Positions 45,313-53,934 of a stretch of DNA of 64,000 bases are shown one piece after another. The notes under the pieces are model-generated. The model saw only the letters and a list, made by a program, of their open reading frames with translations, was not told where the DNA came from and did no database searches. The DNA comes from Streptomyces sp. R21 (GTDB taxonomy: Bacteria; Actinomycetota; Actinomycetes; Streptomycetales; Streptomycetaceae), in NCBI RefSeq assembly GCF_041051975.1, contig NZ_CP163435.1, forward strand, positions 2,666,001 through 2,730,000. The letters are read 5' to 3'. Position numbers and translations under genes: made by a program. The first letter of the stretch is position 1, and each line of letters opens with the position of its first letter.

Positions 45313-47703
45313 TCAACGGACGGCCGCCGCGGCGACGGTGGGGCGACCGGGCGGCAGCCACCGCTGGTGCACGGGCACGGGGGTTTCCCGCAGCAGTTGC
45401 AGGCGGGGCGGGATGCGGTCGGTGCGCGCGCCGGGGGGTCTGCCGCTGCCCGCCTTCCACGACGTCGGCCACGGTGCGGCGGGACCTGCGTACTCCTGGG
45501 CCGCGGCGGCGTGCAGGGTCCACAGCGGATCGTGGAGCTGGGCACGGCCGACGGCGCAGAGATCGGCGCGTCCGGCCAGGATGATGGAGTTCACGTCGTC
45601 GTAGGTGGAGATCGCACCGACGGCGATGGTGGGAACGCCGGTGGCGTTGCGGATGAGGTCCGCGTACGGCGTCTGGTAGCTGCGGCCGTAGCGCGGCTGT
45701 TCGTGCGCGACGACTTCGCCGGTGGAGACGTCGATGGCATCCGCACCGGCCCGGCTCAGGGCGCGGGCGATCTCGATCGCGTCGGCCTCGGTGGTGCCGC
45801 CCTGCGCCCAGTCCGTCGCCGAGATGCGGACGATCAGCGCCTTGCCCGTCGGCCACACCGTGCGTACGGCCGCCAGGACCTCCACCGGGAAGCGGAGCCG
45901 GTTGGTGAGGCTGCCGCCGTAGGCGTCGGTGCGGGTGTTCGTCAGCGGTGAGAGGAAGCCGGACAGCAGGTGTCCGTGCCCGAACTGCAGCTCCAGGACG
46001 TCGAATCCGGCACGGTCGGCCCGGCGCGCGGCGGCGACGAAGTCCCGGGTGATGTCCTCCATGTCCTGACGCGTGGCCTCTCGGGGGGTATCGCTGCCGC
46101 TGTTCCACGCGAGCGCCGAGGCCGCCACCAGAGGCCATCCGCGTTCCCCGAGCGGGGTGCTTCGGCCGTCGGCGCGGGGCACCGTGGTCGCCGCACGGCG
46201 GCCGGCATGGGTGAGCTGGATGCCGAGGCAGGCGCCCGACTGCTGACGGACGAAGTCGGTGATCTTCCGCCAGGCGGCTTCCTGCTCGTCGGTGTACAGA
46301 CCGGGGCAGCCGGGCGTGGCGCGGCCCTCCGGGTTCACGGCCGTCATACCGGCGATGGCGAGCCCGGCCCCGCCGAGGGTCTGGGTGCTCAGGTGCACCA
46401 GGTCGAAGTCGCCCGGAACACCCTCACGTGCCGAGTACAGGGCGATCGCAGGCGCCACCACACGATTGCGCAGCTGCAGGCCGCCGAGCTGGAACGGCCG
46501 GAACATGGGCGGCACCGCGGCAGAGGAGATGACCGGAGACCGCGCGGAGGCGTGCCACGCCTCCTCCACCGCATCGGTGAACTCCCTGTCCCGCACCCGC
46601 AGGTTGTCGTGGGTGACGCGCCGGCTGCGGGTCAGCAGGTTGAAGGCGAACTGGTGCGGCTCCTGCCCGGTGTGGCGCCCCACGTTCTCGAACCATTCGA
46701 GGCTCGCCTGGGCGGCACGCTGGGTGGACTCCACCACCGGCTTGCGCTCGGCCTCGTACGCGGCGAGGGCCCCCGCCAGGTCGGGCTGCTCGTGGAGGCA
46801 TGCCGCGAGCGCGAGGGCGTCCTCCATGGCGAGCTTGGTGCCGGAGCCGATGGAGAAGTGGGCGGTGTGGGCGGCGTCGCCCAGCAGGACGACGTTGCCG
46901 TGCCGCCAGGTCTCGTTGCGGACCGTGGTGAAGCGGATCCACTTGGAGTTGTTCGGTATCAGGCGGTGCCCGTCGAGGTGGTCGGCGAGGATCTCCTGGC
47001 ACAGCCGGATGCTGTCCTCGTCGCTGGTCCCCGCCGGGTGGTTCCGGGCCGCGAACTCGGCGAACCCCGCGCGCCGCCACGACTCCTCGTCGATCTCCAC
47101 GATGAACGTGCTGCGGGTCGTGTCGAACGGATAGGCGTGGACCTGCATGGTGCCGAAGTCGCCCTCGGCGACGATGAAGGTGAACGCCTCGAAGACCTTG
47201 TCCGTGGCGAGCCACATGTAACGGCAGTGCCGTTCGTCGAGGTCCGGCCGGAAGGTGTCGGCGTAGGTGGCACGGGCCGCGGACCGCACCCCGTCGCCGG
47301 CCACCACCAGGTCGTATGCGGCGGCGAGTTCGGCAACCGGCGGGGCCTGGGTGCGGTAGCGCACGTCCACGCCCAGGGCGGCGCAGCGTGCCTGAAGGAC
47401 GGCCAGCAGCCGCTTGCGCCCGAGCGCGGCGAAGCCGTGTCCACCCGAGGTGAGCACCTGGTCCTTGTAGCGGATGTCGATGTCGCTCCAGCGGGCGAAC
47501 TCGGCCGACATCTCCGCGAAGAGCTCGGGGTCGGCCTGCGCGATGCCGCCGAGGGTCTCGTCGGAGAACACGACGCCGAACCCGAAGGTGTCGTCGGCCG
47601 CGTTGCGCTCCCAGACGGTGACCTCCCAGTGCGGGGAGAGCTGCTTGGCCAGGGCTGCGAAGTACAGCCCTCCCGGCCCTCCCCCGATGACTGCTACGCG
47701 CAC
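45313..47703 (-). CDS. sdgC: Salicylyl-CoA 5-hydroxylase-type fusion of flavin monooxygenase and old yellow enzyme
   Basis: A 796-residue two-domain flavoprotein. Residues 1-400 are a class A FAD monooxygenase (VAVIGGGPGGLYFA; GDAAHTAHFSIGSGTKLAMED). Residues 405-750 are an OYE-type FMN oxidoreductase (RPFQLGGLQLRNRVV, QLTHAGRRA, SPLTNTRTDAYGGSLTNR). The same fusion is seen in 2-aminobenzoyl-CoA monooxygenase/reductase and in Streptomyces salicylyl-CoA 5-hydroxylase. With gentisate dioxygenase next door, 5-hydroxylation of salicylyl-CoA to gentisyl-CoA fits best. The GTG start follows AAGGAGG; a longer reading lies upstream of the promoter and is unlikely. The last 40 residues are Pro/Arg-rich. 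Confidence 0.85.
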   Translation of the reverse strand: MRVAVIGGGPGGLYFAALAKQLSPHWEVTVWERNAADDTFGFGVVFSDETLGGIAQADPELFAEMSAEFARWSDIDIRYKDQVLTSGGHGFAALGRKRLLAVLQARCAALGVDVRYRTQAPPVAELAAAYDLVVAGDGVRSAARATYADTFRPDLDERHCRYMWLATDKVFEAFTFIVAEGDFGTMQVHAYPFDTTRSTFIVEIDEESWRRAGFAEFAARNHPAGTSDEDSIRLCQEILADHLDGHRLIPNNSKWIRFTTVRNETWRHGNVVLLGDAAHTAHFSIGSGTKLAMEDALALAACLHEQPDLAGALAAYEAERKPVVESTQRAAQASLEWFENVGRHTGQEPHQFAFNLLTRSRRVTHDNLRVRDREFTDAVEEAWHASARSPVISSAAVPPMFRPFQLGGLQLRNRVVAPAIALYSAREGVPGDFDLVHLSTQTLGGAGLAIAGMTAVNPEGRATPGCPGLYTDEQEAAWRKITDFVRQQSGACLGIQLTHAGRRAATTVPRADGRSTPLGERGWPLVAASALAWNSGSDTPREATRQDMEDITRDFVAAARRADRAGFDVLELQFGHGHLLSGFLSPLTNTRTDAYGGSLTNRLRFPVEVLAAVRTVWPTGKALIVRISATDWAQGGTTEADAIEIARALSRAGADAIDVSTGEVVAHEQPRYGRSYQTPYADLIRNATGVPTIAVGAISTYDDVNSIILAGRADLCAVGRAQLHDPLWTLHAAAAQEYAGPAAPWPTSWKAGSGRPPGARTDRIPPRLQLLRETPVPVHQRWLPPGRPTVAAAAVR

Positions 47704-47731
47704 GGCGTCCTCCTTGCGGTCCCACCAGCAA

Positions 47732-47759
47732 AATATGCTGTCAAATCTACTGTCGTCAA
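47732..47759 (-). promoter_or_regulatory. Candidate promoter before the hydroxylase gene
   Basis: On the minus strand TTGACG (47754-47759) and CATATT (47732-47737) are separated by 16 bp in an AT-rich patch unusual for this window. It could start transcription of the hydroxylase-nitrilase-dioxygenase part of the operon independently. Confidence 0.45.
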
Positions 47760-47780
47760 GAAAGCTATATACAAGCCGTC

Positions 47781-48275
47781 TCACAGAATCCGTTCCGGCG
47801 CCTGGGGACCCGCCTTGGTCAGCACCTGACGCACGTCCTCGGGCCAGGGGGTGGCGCCGGTCGCGTCAGCGGCCGAGTGCGCGATCGTCATGCGGCCCGT
47901 GGCCGCCACGTCGCCGTCCTCCGCCTCGACGGTGAAGGCGTAGTGCAGGGAGGCCGTGCCCACCTTCGTGGCACTCAGCTCGACGCGGACGAGTTGCCCG
48001 AACCACAGCCGGGCGCGGTAGTCCGCCTCGAAGTGCACCCTCGGAGTGCTTCCGAAGAGGTGGGCGAGACCGAGTCGGCGCAGCAGGACGGCCTCGGCCG
48101 CCTCGACCCAGCGGACGACCGTCGAGTGGTGGTAGTGGCCGGCCGCGTCGGTGTCCGGCCACTCGACACGTCGCTCGATGACGACGCTGGGCAGCTGGGG
48201 TTCACGCGCTTCGAGCACTTCGCCGAAACCGCCGTCACCACTGGCTGGTTCGGGCATGGGGCTGGACGGGTCCAT
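47781..48275 (-). CDS. Hot-dog acyl-CoA thioesterase, probable gentisyl-CoA thioesterase
   Basis: A 164-residue hot-dog protein of the 4-hydroxybenzoyl-CoA thioesterase type. The active-site stretch is VEWPDTDAAGHYHHSTVVRW, followed by ADYRARLWFGQLVRVE. It would release CoA from the hydroxylated aryl-CoA (gentisyl-CoA) to give free gentisate for the dioxygenase. The ATG at 48275 has GAAAGG upstream and the preceding 27 residues are Asp/Gly/Pro-rich. It sits between the ligase and hydroxylase genes, the position expected for the pathway. Confidence 0.82.
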   Translation of the reverse strand: MDPSSPMPEPASGDGGFGEVLEAREPQLPSVVIERRVEWPDTDAAGHYHHSTVVRWVEAAEAVLLRRLGLAHLFGSTPRVHFEADYRARLWFGQLVRVELSATKVGTASLHYAFTVEAEDGDVAATGRMTIAHSAADATGATPWPEDVRQVLTKAGPQAPERIL

Positions 48276-48363
48276 GGGGGTGCCTTTCAACGAGCCGGCC
48301 ACACCGGCGTGAGGGGAGGACGGCCGTACCGTCCGAGGAAGGGGCGCAGGCCCCGCGCTCGCG

Positions 48364-49989
48364 TCAGCCGGCTGCGCCGACGGCGCGACTGCGCAGTTCG
48401 GCGCGCTGCAGCTTGCCGTTGCTCGTGCGCGGCAGATCGGCGACGAACTCGATCGCGCGGGGGTACTTGTAGGGCGCGATGGTTCGCTTGACGTGGTCCT
48501 GGAGTTCCTTGACCGTGGTGACGCCACCGGTGAGACCCGGCTTGAGCACGACGTACGCCTTCACGATCATGCCGCGGCGTTCGTCGGGGACCCCCACGAC
48601 AGCGCAGTCCTCGACGTGCGGGTGGACGACCAGGGCCTTCTCCACCTCGGGGCCGGCGATGTTGTAGCCGGAGGAGACGATCATGTCGTCGCTGCGGGCC
48701 ACGTACCAGAAGTAGCCGTCCGCGTCCCGGACGTAGGTGTCGCCGGTGATGTTCCAGCCTTCCTTGACATACGTCTCCTGCCGGGGGTCGTCCAGGTAGC
48801 GGCAGCCGGTCGGACCGGTCACGGCGAGCAGTCCGGGCTCGCCGTCGGGTACGGGTTCGCCGGCCTCGTCGACGACCCTGGCCCGGTATCCGGGAACGGG
48901 CCTGCCCGTGGAGCCGGGGCGTATGTCGTCGTCCGCGGCGGAGATGAACACATGAAGCATCTCCGTGGCACCGATGCCGTCGATGATGCGCAGCCCCGTG
49001 GCGGTGCGGAAGTCCTCCCAGACCTGCGCCGGCAGCGCCTCACCGGCGGACGCGCAGCGGCGCAGCTTCGCCAGGCGGTCCGCCTTCCCGGCCGCCATGA
49101 TCGCCCGGTACGCCGTCGGTGCGGTGAACAGCACCGTGACGCCGTGGTCGGCGACATGGTCCGCCAGTTGGTCCGGCGTCGCCTGCTCGAGCAGCAAGGA
49201 TGCGGCACCGGCGTGCAGCGGGAAGACGACCAGTCCGCCGAGACCGAAGGTGAAAGCGAGCGGTGGGGTTCCCGTGAACACGTCGTCCGGCCGGGGCTTC
49301 AGGACGTGGCGCGAGAAGGTGTCGGCGTTGGCCAGGACATCGCGGTGGAAGTGCAGTGTGGCTTTCGGCCGCCCGGTCGTTCCGGACGTGAAGCCGATCA
49401 GCGCCACGTCGTCCGCCGCGGTGTCGACGTTCTGGAATGTCGCCTCCTTGGCCGCGCACCGGGCGGCAAGGTCGTCGGGCGCGCCGCCGCCGTAGGCGAC
49501 TATCCGCATGTCCGGAGCGTCGGCGACCTGCAGCTCCTCCAGATAGCGGTGATCGCAGACGGCGACGGCCGGAAGGCTGATCTCGCACAGTTGCGCCAGC
49601 TCCACCGCACGCAGCAGAGGCATCGTGGTGACGGCCACACAGCCCGCCTTCATGACGCCGAACCACGCGGCGACCAGCCAGGGGTTGTTGGGACCGCGCA
49701 GCAGTACGCGGTTGCCGGGCCGCACCGCGAAGTCCTCGGTGAGAACGCGGGCCACTTGGTTGGCCCGACGCAGCAGGTCGCCGTAGGTCCAGGAGTCGGT
49801 GGGCGTCAGCAGACACGGCCGGTCGGCTCCCCAGCGCGCGACCGCGTCGTCGAGCAGCGCGGCGGCGCAGTTGAGTCGCTCGGGATATCTCAACTCCGGT
49901 AGATCGAAGTGGAGTTGGGGCCAAAGGTCGAAGGGTGGAAGGCGATCGCGGCAGAACGTGTCCACGTGCGCCGACGGGGAGAGCTCCAT
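48364..49989 (-). CDS. Aryl-CoA ligase (salicylyl-CoA or 2-aminobenzoyl-CoA synthetase type)
   Basis: A 541-residue acyl-adenylate-forming enzyme. The P-loop FTSGTTGRPKATLHFHRD, the GATEMLHVF motif, the hinge WYVARSDDMI-VSSGYNIAGPEVE and the catalytic Lys in TSNGKLQRAELR are all present. It resembles benzoate/2-aminobenzoate-CoA ligases. As first gene of the operon it would activate the aromatic acid with ATP and CoA; salicylate is inferred from the downstream enzymes, anthranilate is the alternative. The ATG at 49989 has an AUGAGG ribosome site; a GTG three codons upstream is less good. Confidence 0.85.
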   Translation of the reverse strand: MELSPSAHVDTFCRDRLPPFDLWPQLHFDLPELRYPERLNCAAALLDDAVARWGADRPCLLTPTDSWTYGDLLRRANQVARVLTEDFAVRPGNRVLLRGPNNPWLVAAWFGVMKAGCVAVTTMPLLRAVELAQLCEISLPAVAVCDHRYLEELQVADAPDMRIVAYGGGAPDDLAARCAAKEATFQNVDTAADDVALIGFTSGTTGRPKATLHFHRDVLANADTFSRHVLKPRPDDVFTGTPPLAFTFGLGGLVVFPLHAGAASLLLEQATPDQLADHVADHGVTVLFTAPTAYRAIMAAGKADRLAKLRRCASAGEALPAQVWEDFRTATGLRIIDGIGATEMLHVFISAADDDIRPGSTGRPVPGYRARVVDEAGEPVPDGEPGLLAVTGPTGCRYLDDPRQETYVKEGWNITGDTYVRDADGYFWYVARSDDMIVSSGYNIAGPEVEKALVVHPHVEDCAVVGVPDERRGMIVKAYVVLKPGLTGGVTTVKELQDHVKRTIAPYKYPRAIEFVADLPRTSNGKLQRAELRSRAVGAAG

Positions 49990-50117
49990 GAGGTGCACCT
50001 CATCTCAGGGCAGCAGGGAGAGTGGGGCAAGTATCCTGCTTTTCTGACGCCAGTCAATGTTCCGCTATAAAAATCGCCCTGCAGGTACGGCACGAGCACC
50101 TGGGCCACCAACCCCAG

Positions 50118-50138
50118 ATCCCTTGCCCGGCAAGGGAT
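50118..50138 (-). terminator. Small terminator hairpin
   Basis: A 9-bp perfect inverted repeat (50118-50126 with 50130-50138, 3-nt loop), 57 bp after the leftward ATPase gene and before the ligase operon promoter. Confidence 0.55.
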
Positions 50139-50195
50139 GAGCGGGCGCCGCCCCCTCGCCGGAAGTCCCGCGACAACGAGGCGAGCGAGGAGCGT

Positions 50196-50675
50196 TCAAC
50201 CGGCCAACGGAACCCGGACCCGGACGACCTTCCCCGAACCACAGGGGATCGCGGCCACCTCGCCGCGCAGCTCGGTCACGAGGAGGCCGACAAGGAACAG
50301 GCCGCGACCGCCTTCCGATTCGAGATCGACCTCCGCGCCGACGTCCGGCAGAGCCGGATCGCCGTCACCGACATCCAGCCGCAGCCAGCCGCGCCCGAAC
50401 GTGATCGCGGCGCACAACCGGTCCGTGTCCGCATGACGCACGGCATTGGAGGCCAGCTCCGTGACCACCAGGAGCAGCGCGTCCTCGACATCCGCCGGAA
50501 CACGTCGCCGCCGGAGAGTCGCGCGAACCCGGGCTCGCACCTCGGGGACGGAGTCGAGGGTCGGCCGCATCCTCCACCGATGAAATGCCTGCCCGTGCAC
50601 TCCACGGACAACAGGACACATCCATGCACGGGGGACCGGCGGAGGCCGTACGAGGGAGACGGCAAGGGAGGACAT
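50196..50675 (-). CDS. HATPase (anti-sigma/RsbW-like) regulatory kinase
   Basis: A 159-residue protein of the GHKL ATPase fold, as in the many Streptomyces RsbW/SpoIIAB-like proteins. The N box is VVTELASNAVRHADT, the G1 region VGDGDPALP and the G2-like segment EGGRGLFLVGLLV. It probably binds ATP and an anti-sigma-antagonist or phosphatase partner. The ATG at 50675 has GGGAG upstream. Two palindromes of the GTTACACGTGTAAC type lie upstream, shared with the divergent hydrolase gene, which may place it under the local LacI regulator. Confidence 0.75.
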   Translation of the reverse strand: MSSLAVSLVRPPPVPRAWMCPVVRGVHGQAFHRWRMRPTLDSVPEVRARVRATLRRRRVPADVEDALLLVVTELASNAVRHADTDRLCAAITFGRGWLRLDVGDGDPALPDVGAEVDLESEGGRGLFLVGLLVTELRGEVAAIPCGSGKVVRVRVPLAG

Positions 50676-50703
50676 TCGAAGCTCCCGACGGGAGGCGGCG
50701 CGA

Positions 50704-50717
50704 GTTACTCGTGTAAT
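50704..50717. promoter_or_regulatory. Degenerate copy of the GTTACACGTGTAAC operator
   Basis: GTTACTCGTGTAAT matches 12 of 14 bases of the perfect palindrome 66 bp to its right. It lies 28 bp upstream of the HATPase gene. Confidence 0.5.
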
Positions 50718-50769
50718 CCCCCGCCGCAATTTCAATCGAACGCCTGGACACAGGGTCTTCATCCAGCGC

Positions 50770-50783
50770 GTTACACGTGTAAC
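50770..50783. promoter_or_regulatory. GTTACACGTGTAAC operator, hydrolase/HATPase divergent promoter
   Basis: A perfect 14-bp palindrome between the leftward HATPase gene and the rightward alpha/beta-hydrolase gene. Close copies precede lacI, GH3 and the MFS gene. Confidence 0.75.
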
Positions 50784-50939
50784 ATTGTGACTCCCGACGA
50801 CCCTCCGCGCAATACATTTCGGACATTTCTTCGCCGCGGTCCTGCACGGCCCCCAGCCAGAGAGCTGTCGCCGCGCCTGGGAGTACGACGGGTCGCCGAA
50901 CCCTCACCCCTTGCCCGCAACCCCCGGAAGTGAGACACC

Positions 50940-51899
50940 ATGACGCAAACACCGCCCGCCGAGATGGACCTCGGGTGGCCTCCACCGCGCTTCCTGGCTC
51001 CGCCTCCCGCCCTGGTCGGACCCGAGGGCACCCGCCACTTCGACGGCGTCACCTACGCGACGACCGCGGGTTACCGTCCGCGTCTCCTCGACGTTCACGT
51101 ACCGGCGAGTCAGGTGCCGGTACCGGCGGTGGTGTGGATTCACGGAGGTGGATGGCTGGAGGGCGACCGCCGCTACCCGCCGCCCACCATCCCCGTCGAG
51201 CTGCTGCACCGGTCCGTGCTGCAGGCCGGCCTCGCCCTCGTCACCATCGACTACCGGCACAGCCTGGAAGCCCCGTTCCCGGCACAGCTGCACGACGCCA
51301 AGGCCGCGATCCGCTACGTGCGCCGCTTCGCCGGCGAGCTCGGGATCGACGGCGACCGCATCGGAGTGTGGGGGGAGTCCGCCGGAGGACATCTGGTCGC
51401 GCTCGCCGGCCTGGTCGGCCCGGGGAAGCACGCGGGCGTCGACCTCGAGGGCAGCGAAGGGACCGCTGAGGAGAGCAGCTCGGTCAGTGCCGTCGTCGAC
51501 TGGTACGGCGTCTCCGAGCTGATTTCTCTCCTGTCGCACACCCTGCCGTCCGTGCCCGGGGTCGACTATCCCAACCCCTTCACGGCGCTGCTGGGTGCCG
51601 CCACCGGCGAGGAGCTCGTGACCCGGGCGGCCATCGCGAGCCCGGTCACCCATGTGAGGCCCGGCTCCACGCCTCCCCCGTTCCTCCTGATCCACGGCAC
51701 GAAGGACGGGCTGGTGCCGTACAGCCAGAGCGAGGCCCTCGCCCAGGCGCTCGAAGGGATCGAGGCCGAGGTGACCCTGCGGGCCGTCCCGGACGCGGAT
51801 CACATCTTCCTGGGCGCGACGGACGTCGCCCCCATCGTGGCCGAGAGCGTCGACTTCCTCGTACGCCATCTGATGCCCGCAACGGCGACCGCCCGCTGA
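50940..51899 (+). CDS. Alpha/beta-hydrolase (HSL/BD-FAE-like esterase)
   Basis: A 319-residue cytoplasmic esterase of the hormone-sensitive-lipase class. The oxyanion motif HGGGW (68-72), nucleophile Ser147 in GESAGG, Asp in HGTKDGLVPYSQ and His in DADHIFLG form the full triad. No signal peptide is present. Members cleave small acyl, acetyl or feruloyl esters. It is divergent from the HATPase gene across the GTTACACGTGTAAC site, so it is a likely member of the LacI regulon of this locus and could remove an acyl group from an imported glycoside. Confidence 0.85.
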   Translation: MTQTPPAEMDLGWPPPRFLAPPPALVGPEGTRHFDGVTYATTAGYRPRLLDVHVPASQVPVPAVVWIHGGGWLEGDRRYPPPTIPVELLHRSVLQAGLALVTIDYRHSLEAPFPAQLHDAKAAIRYVRRFAGELGIDGDRIGVWGESAGGHLVALAGLVGPGKHAGVDLEGSEGTAEESSSVSAVVDWYGVSELISLLSHTLPSVPGVDYPNPFTALLGAATGEELVTRAAIASPVTHVRPGSTPPPFLLIHGTKDGLVPYSQSEALAQALEGIEAEVTLRAVPDADHIFLGATDVAPIVAESVDFLVRHLMPATATAR

Positions 51900-52018
51900 T
51901 CCGCCTCCTGCGCTCCGGCTGAACGGACGGGGCACCCGCGTGTGTACGGCCCGCGCCCGACGTCATTCCCTTCCCCGTTCCGGCCCGGGGCCGTACCCCG
52001 CGGCCGTGAGAGGCATTC

Positions 52019-52810
52019 ATGACCGGCACCTTGACCGCGGACGACACCCCGAAAACGCACGGCCGCCCCCATCCGGGTCCCACCGGACCGAGCACCGCGG
52101 TGCTGGCGTTCGGACTGGCCTGCACGGCTCTCGCGGCGGGGCTGGGGCTGGCCCTGCGCAACCCGTCCGCACGATCGGCGATTCAGCGGGCCGACCACCA
52201 CTGGCTCGTCTGGATGGGCGGGCCCCACGACGGCGTGTACGCGACATCGGCGGCCGTCCTCAACTGGTTCGGCGGCCCGCTCGGCGTCGTCGTACCCCTT
52301 GCCCTGCTGCTCTTCCTCCTGATGCAGCGGCGATGGTGGTCGACGGCCTACCTGGTGACGGCCTATCTGCTGGGCGACATGGCCGTCGTGCAGCTCCTCA
52401 AGCACCTGGTCGACCGGCCGCGTCCCGCCCATCCCCTGGTCCGTGTGGATCACGGCTCTTTTCCGTCCGGGCATGCCGCCGGGGCGGCGCTGCTCGTGGT
52501 GGTCGTCGGTGCGGTGCTTGTCCCGGCGGCCCGCCGGCGCTCGTGGTGGCTGATCGGCGGCGGCTTCACCCTGGCAATGATGTGGAGCCGCACATGGCTG
52601 CACGCCCACTGGCTCAGTGACACCATCGCCGGTGCCTCCATCGGGGCCGGCGCTGCGCTCCTTCTCTGGGGTGCCTTCGCCCCGCTGCTGGCCGGGGAAG
52701 ACGCGTCAGGACGACTGGCGCGGAACCAGGACGGCGTCCGTCGGCGGCAGTTGAGGGACGTCGGTTCCCCTGAGCAGCGCGTCGATGGTGTCCGCCACCA
52801 CGGCGGATGA
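52019..52810 (+). CDS. PAP2-family membrane phosphatase
   Basis: A 263-residue membrane protein with about six helices and the complete phosphatidic acid phosphatase 2 signature: KHLVDRPRP (128-136), PSGH with His152, and SRTWLHAHWLSD with Arg191, His197 and Asp201. It would dephosphorylate lipid phosphates such as undecaprenyl pyrophosphate or phosphatidate outside the membrane. The ATG has GAGAGG upstream. The last 35 residues follow the final helix, are charged, and overlap the 3' end of the convergent lacI gene by 105 bp; the tail may be a read-through extension. Confidence 0.85.
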   Translation: MTGTLTADDTPKTHGRPHPGPTGPSTAVLAFGLACTALAAGLGLALRNPSARSAIQRADHHWLVWMGGPHDGVYATSAAVLNWFGGPLGVVVPLALLLFLLMQRRWWSTAYLVTAYLLGDMAVVQLLKHLVDRPRPAHPLVRVDHGSFPSGHAAGAALLVVVVGAVLVPAARRRSWWLIGGGFTLAMMWSRTWLHAHWLSDTIAGASIGAGAALLLWGAFAPLLAGEDASGRLARNQDGVRRRQLRDVGSPEQRVDGVRHHGG

Positions 52811-53713
52811 CGGCAGATCCAGGCGCACCGTGGTGAGCGCAGGGCGCTCCAGGGCGGAGGGCACGAGGTCGTCGGCCCCGACGACGGCCACCTCATCGGG
52901 TACAGAGATGCCCTCGGCCTGGAAGGCGTGCAGGAGCAGGCTGGCGTACTCGTCGTTGTACGCGAACACCGCGTCGAGGTCGAGGTCCCGCCACCGCTCC
53001 GCCAACCCGATGGCCGACTCCCGGGTATAGCTCATCGGTACAGGGGTGACGGTGGCCCTGCTCCGGGAGGCCACGGCCCGGGCGCCGGCCAGGCGCGGCT
53101 GGGCGAAGGTGTCCAGGCCTCGCTCGCCCGGCAGGATCACACCGATCCGCTCGTAACCCCGCTCGACCAGGTGTTCCGCCGCGACCTCGCCGATCCTGGC
53201 GTGGTCGAAGGTGAACGTGTGGACCGCCGGGGTGGGCTGAGAGGCGTAGGCGAGCAGAGCCGAGATCCCGGCGCGCCGGAGCACGTCGACGGCAGCCCCG
53301 GTCAGGCGATCCCCGTCCAGCGCCAGGACCGCGGCCGGGCGCAGCTCCGCCCAGGCGCGGGCTCCGGCGGCCGGGTCGGCGTACCGGCCCGCGTGGAGAA
53401 CCGCGATGTAGCCGTGCCGCTCGAGCTCGCTGTGCAGGTCGTCGAGCCAGCTGCTGACCAGACCACCGACCGCCGAGACGGAAGCGGGGATCAGCACCAG
53501 GTTGCTGCGGCCTGCTCGCAGGGATCGCGCCGCCGCGTGCGGGACGTACCCCAGTTGCTGGGCCGCCGCCAGCACCCGCGCCCGCGTCGTGTCGCTCACG
53601 CGGTGCGCCTGGGTGTTGTTGAGGACGAACGACACCGTGGCCCGTGACACCCCGGCCAGTCGGGCCACGTCCGCGCTCGTGATCGACGCCGCCGTGTTCG
53701 GCTCCTGGGCCAT
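52706..53713 (-). CDS. LacI-family repressor of the glycoside locus
   Basis: A 335-residue LacI/GalR regulator. The N-terminal HTH is SADVARLAGVSRATVSFVLN, the hinge region is YVPHAAARSLRAGRSN, and the periplasmic-binding-like effector domain ends in GADDLVPSALERPALTTV. The ATG at 53713 has AAGGTG upstream; two further start codons lie four codons earlier. A degenerate operator (53761-53774) precedes the gene, consistent with autoregulation. Its 3' end overlaps the convergent PAP2 gene. The neighbouring GTTACACGTGTAAC sites at the hydrolase, GH3 and MFS genes make it the natural master repressor of this region; the effector is unknown, likely a sugar released by the GH3 enzyme. Confidence 0.88.
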   Translation of the reverse strand: MAQEPNTAASITSADVARLAGVSRATVSFVLNNTQAHRVSDTTRARVLAAAQQLGYVPHAAARSLRAGRSNLVLIPASVSAVGGLVSSWLDDLHSELERHGYIAVLHAGRYADPAAGARAWAELRPAAVLALDGDRLTGAAVDVLRRAGISALLAYASQPTPAVHTFTFDHARIGEVAAEHLVERGYERIGVILPGERGLDTFAQPRLAGARAVASRSRATVTPVPMSYTRESAIGLAERWRDLDLDAVFAYNDEYASLLLHAFQAEGISVPDEVAVVGADDLVPSALERPALTTVRLDLPSSAVVADTIDALLRGTDVPQLPPTDAVLVPRQSS

Positions 53714-53760
53714 CGAGTGCATCACCTTGTCCAGCTGTGTCGTCCGGGCTCTCCCACCAG

Positions 53761-53774
53761 GTTACACGCGTTAA
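53761..53774. promoter_or_regulatory. Degenerate GTTACACGTGTAAC-type operator before lacI
   Basis: GTTACACGCGTTAA matches 11 of 14 bases of the local palindrome and lies 47 bp upstream of lacI. A weak site at the repressor's own gene is common. Confidence 0.5.
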
Positions 53775-53874
53775 ACCAGGTCACGGACGTACGGCTCCGT
53801 CAGCCCCGAACCGGAGCCACTGCGGAGGCGGTGGGGCGGTGCCCCGCCGTGGTGCCCCCTGACGGGGTGGGCGT

Positions 53875-53916
53875 CACGCAGAAGTGCCGCCGACTGCTCG
53901 GCGGCACTTCTGCGTG
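53875..53916 (-). terminator. Terminator of the GH3 gene
   Basis: A 19-bp perfect inverted repeat (53875-53893 with 53898-53916, 4-nt loop), 18 bp after the GH3 stop and upstream of lacI. Confidence 0.92.
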
Positions 53917-53934
53917 CGACTCGGTCGCCGTGGG

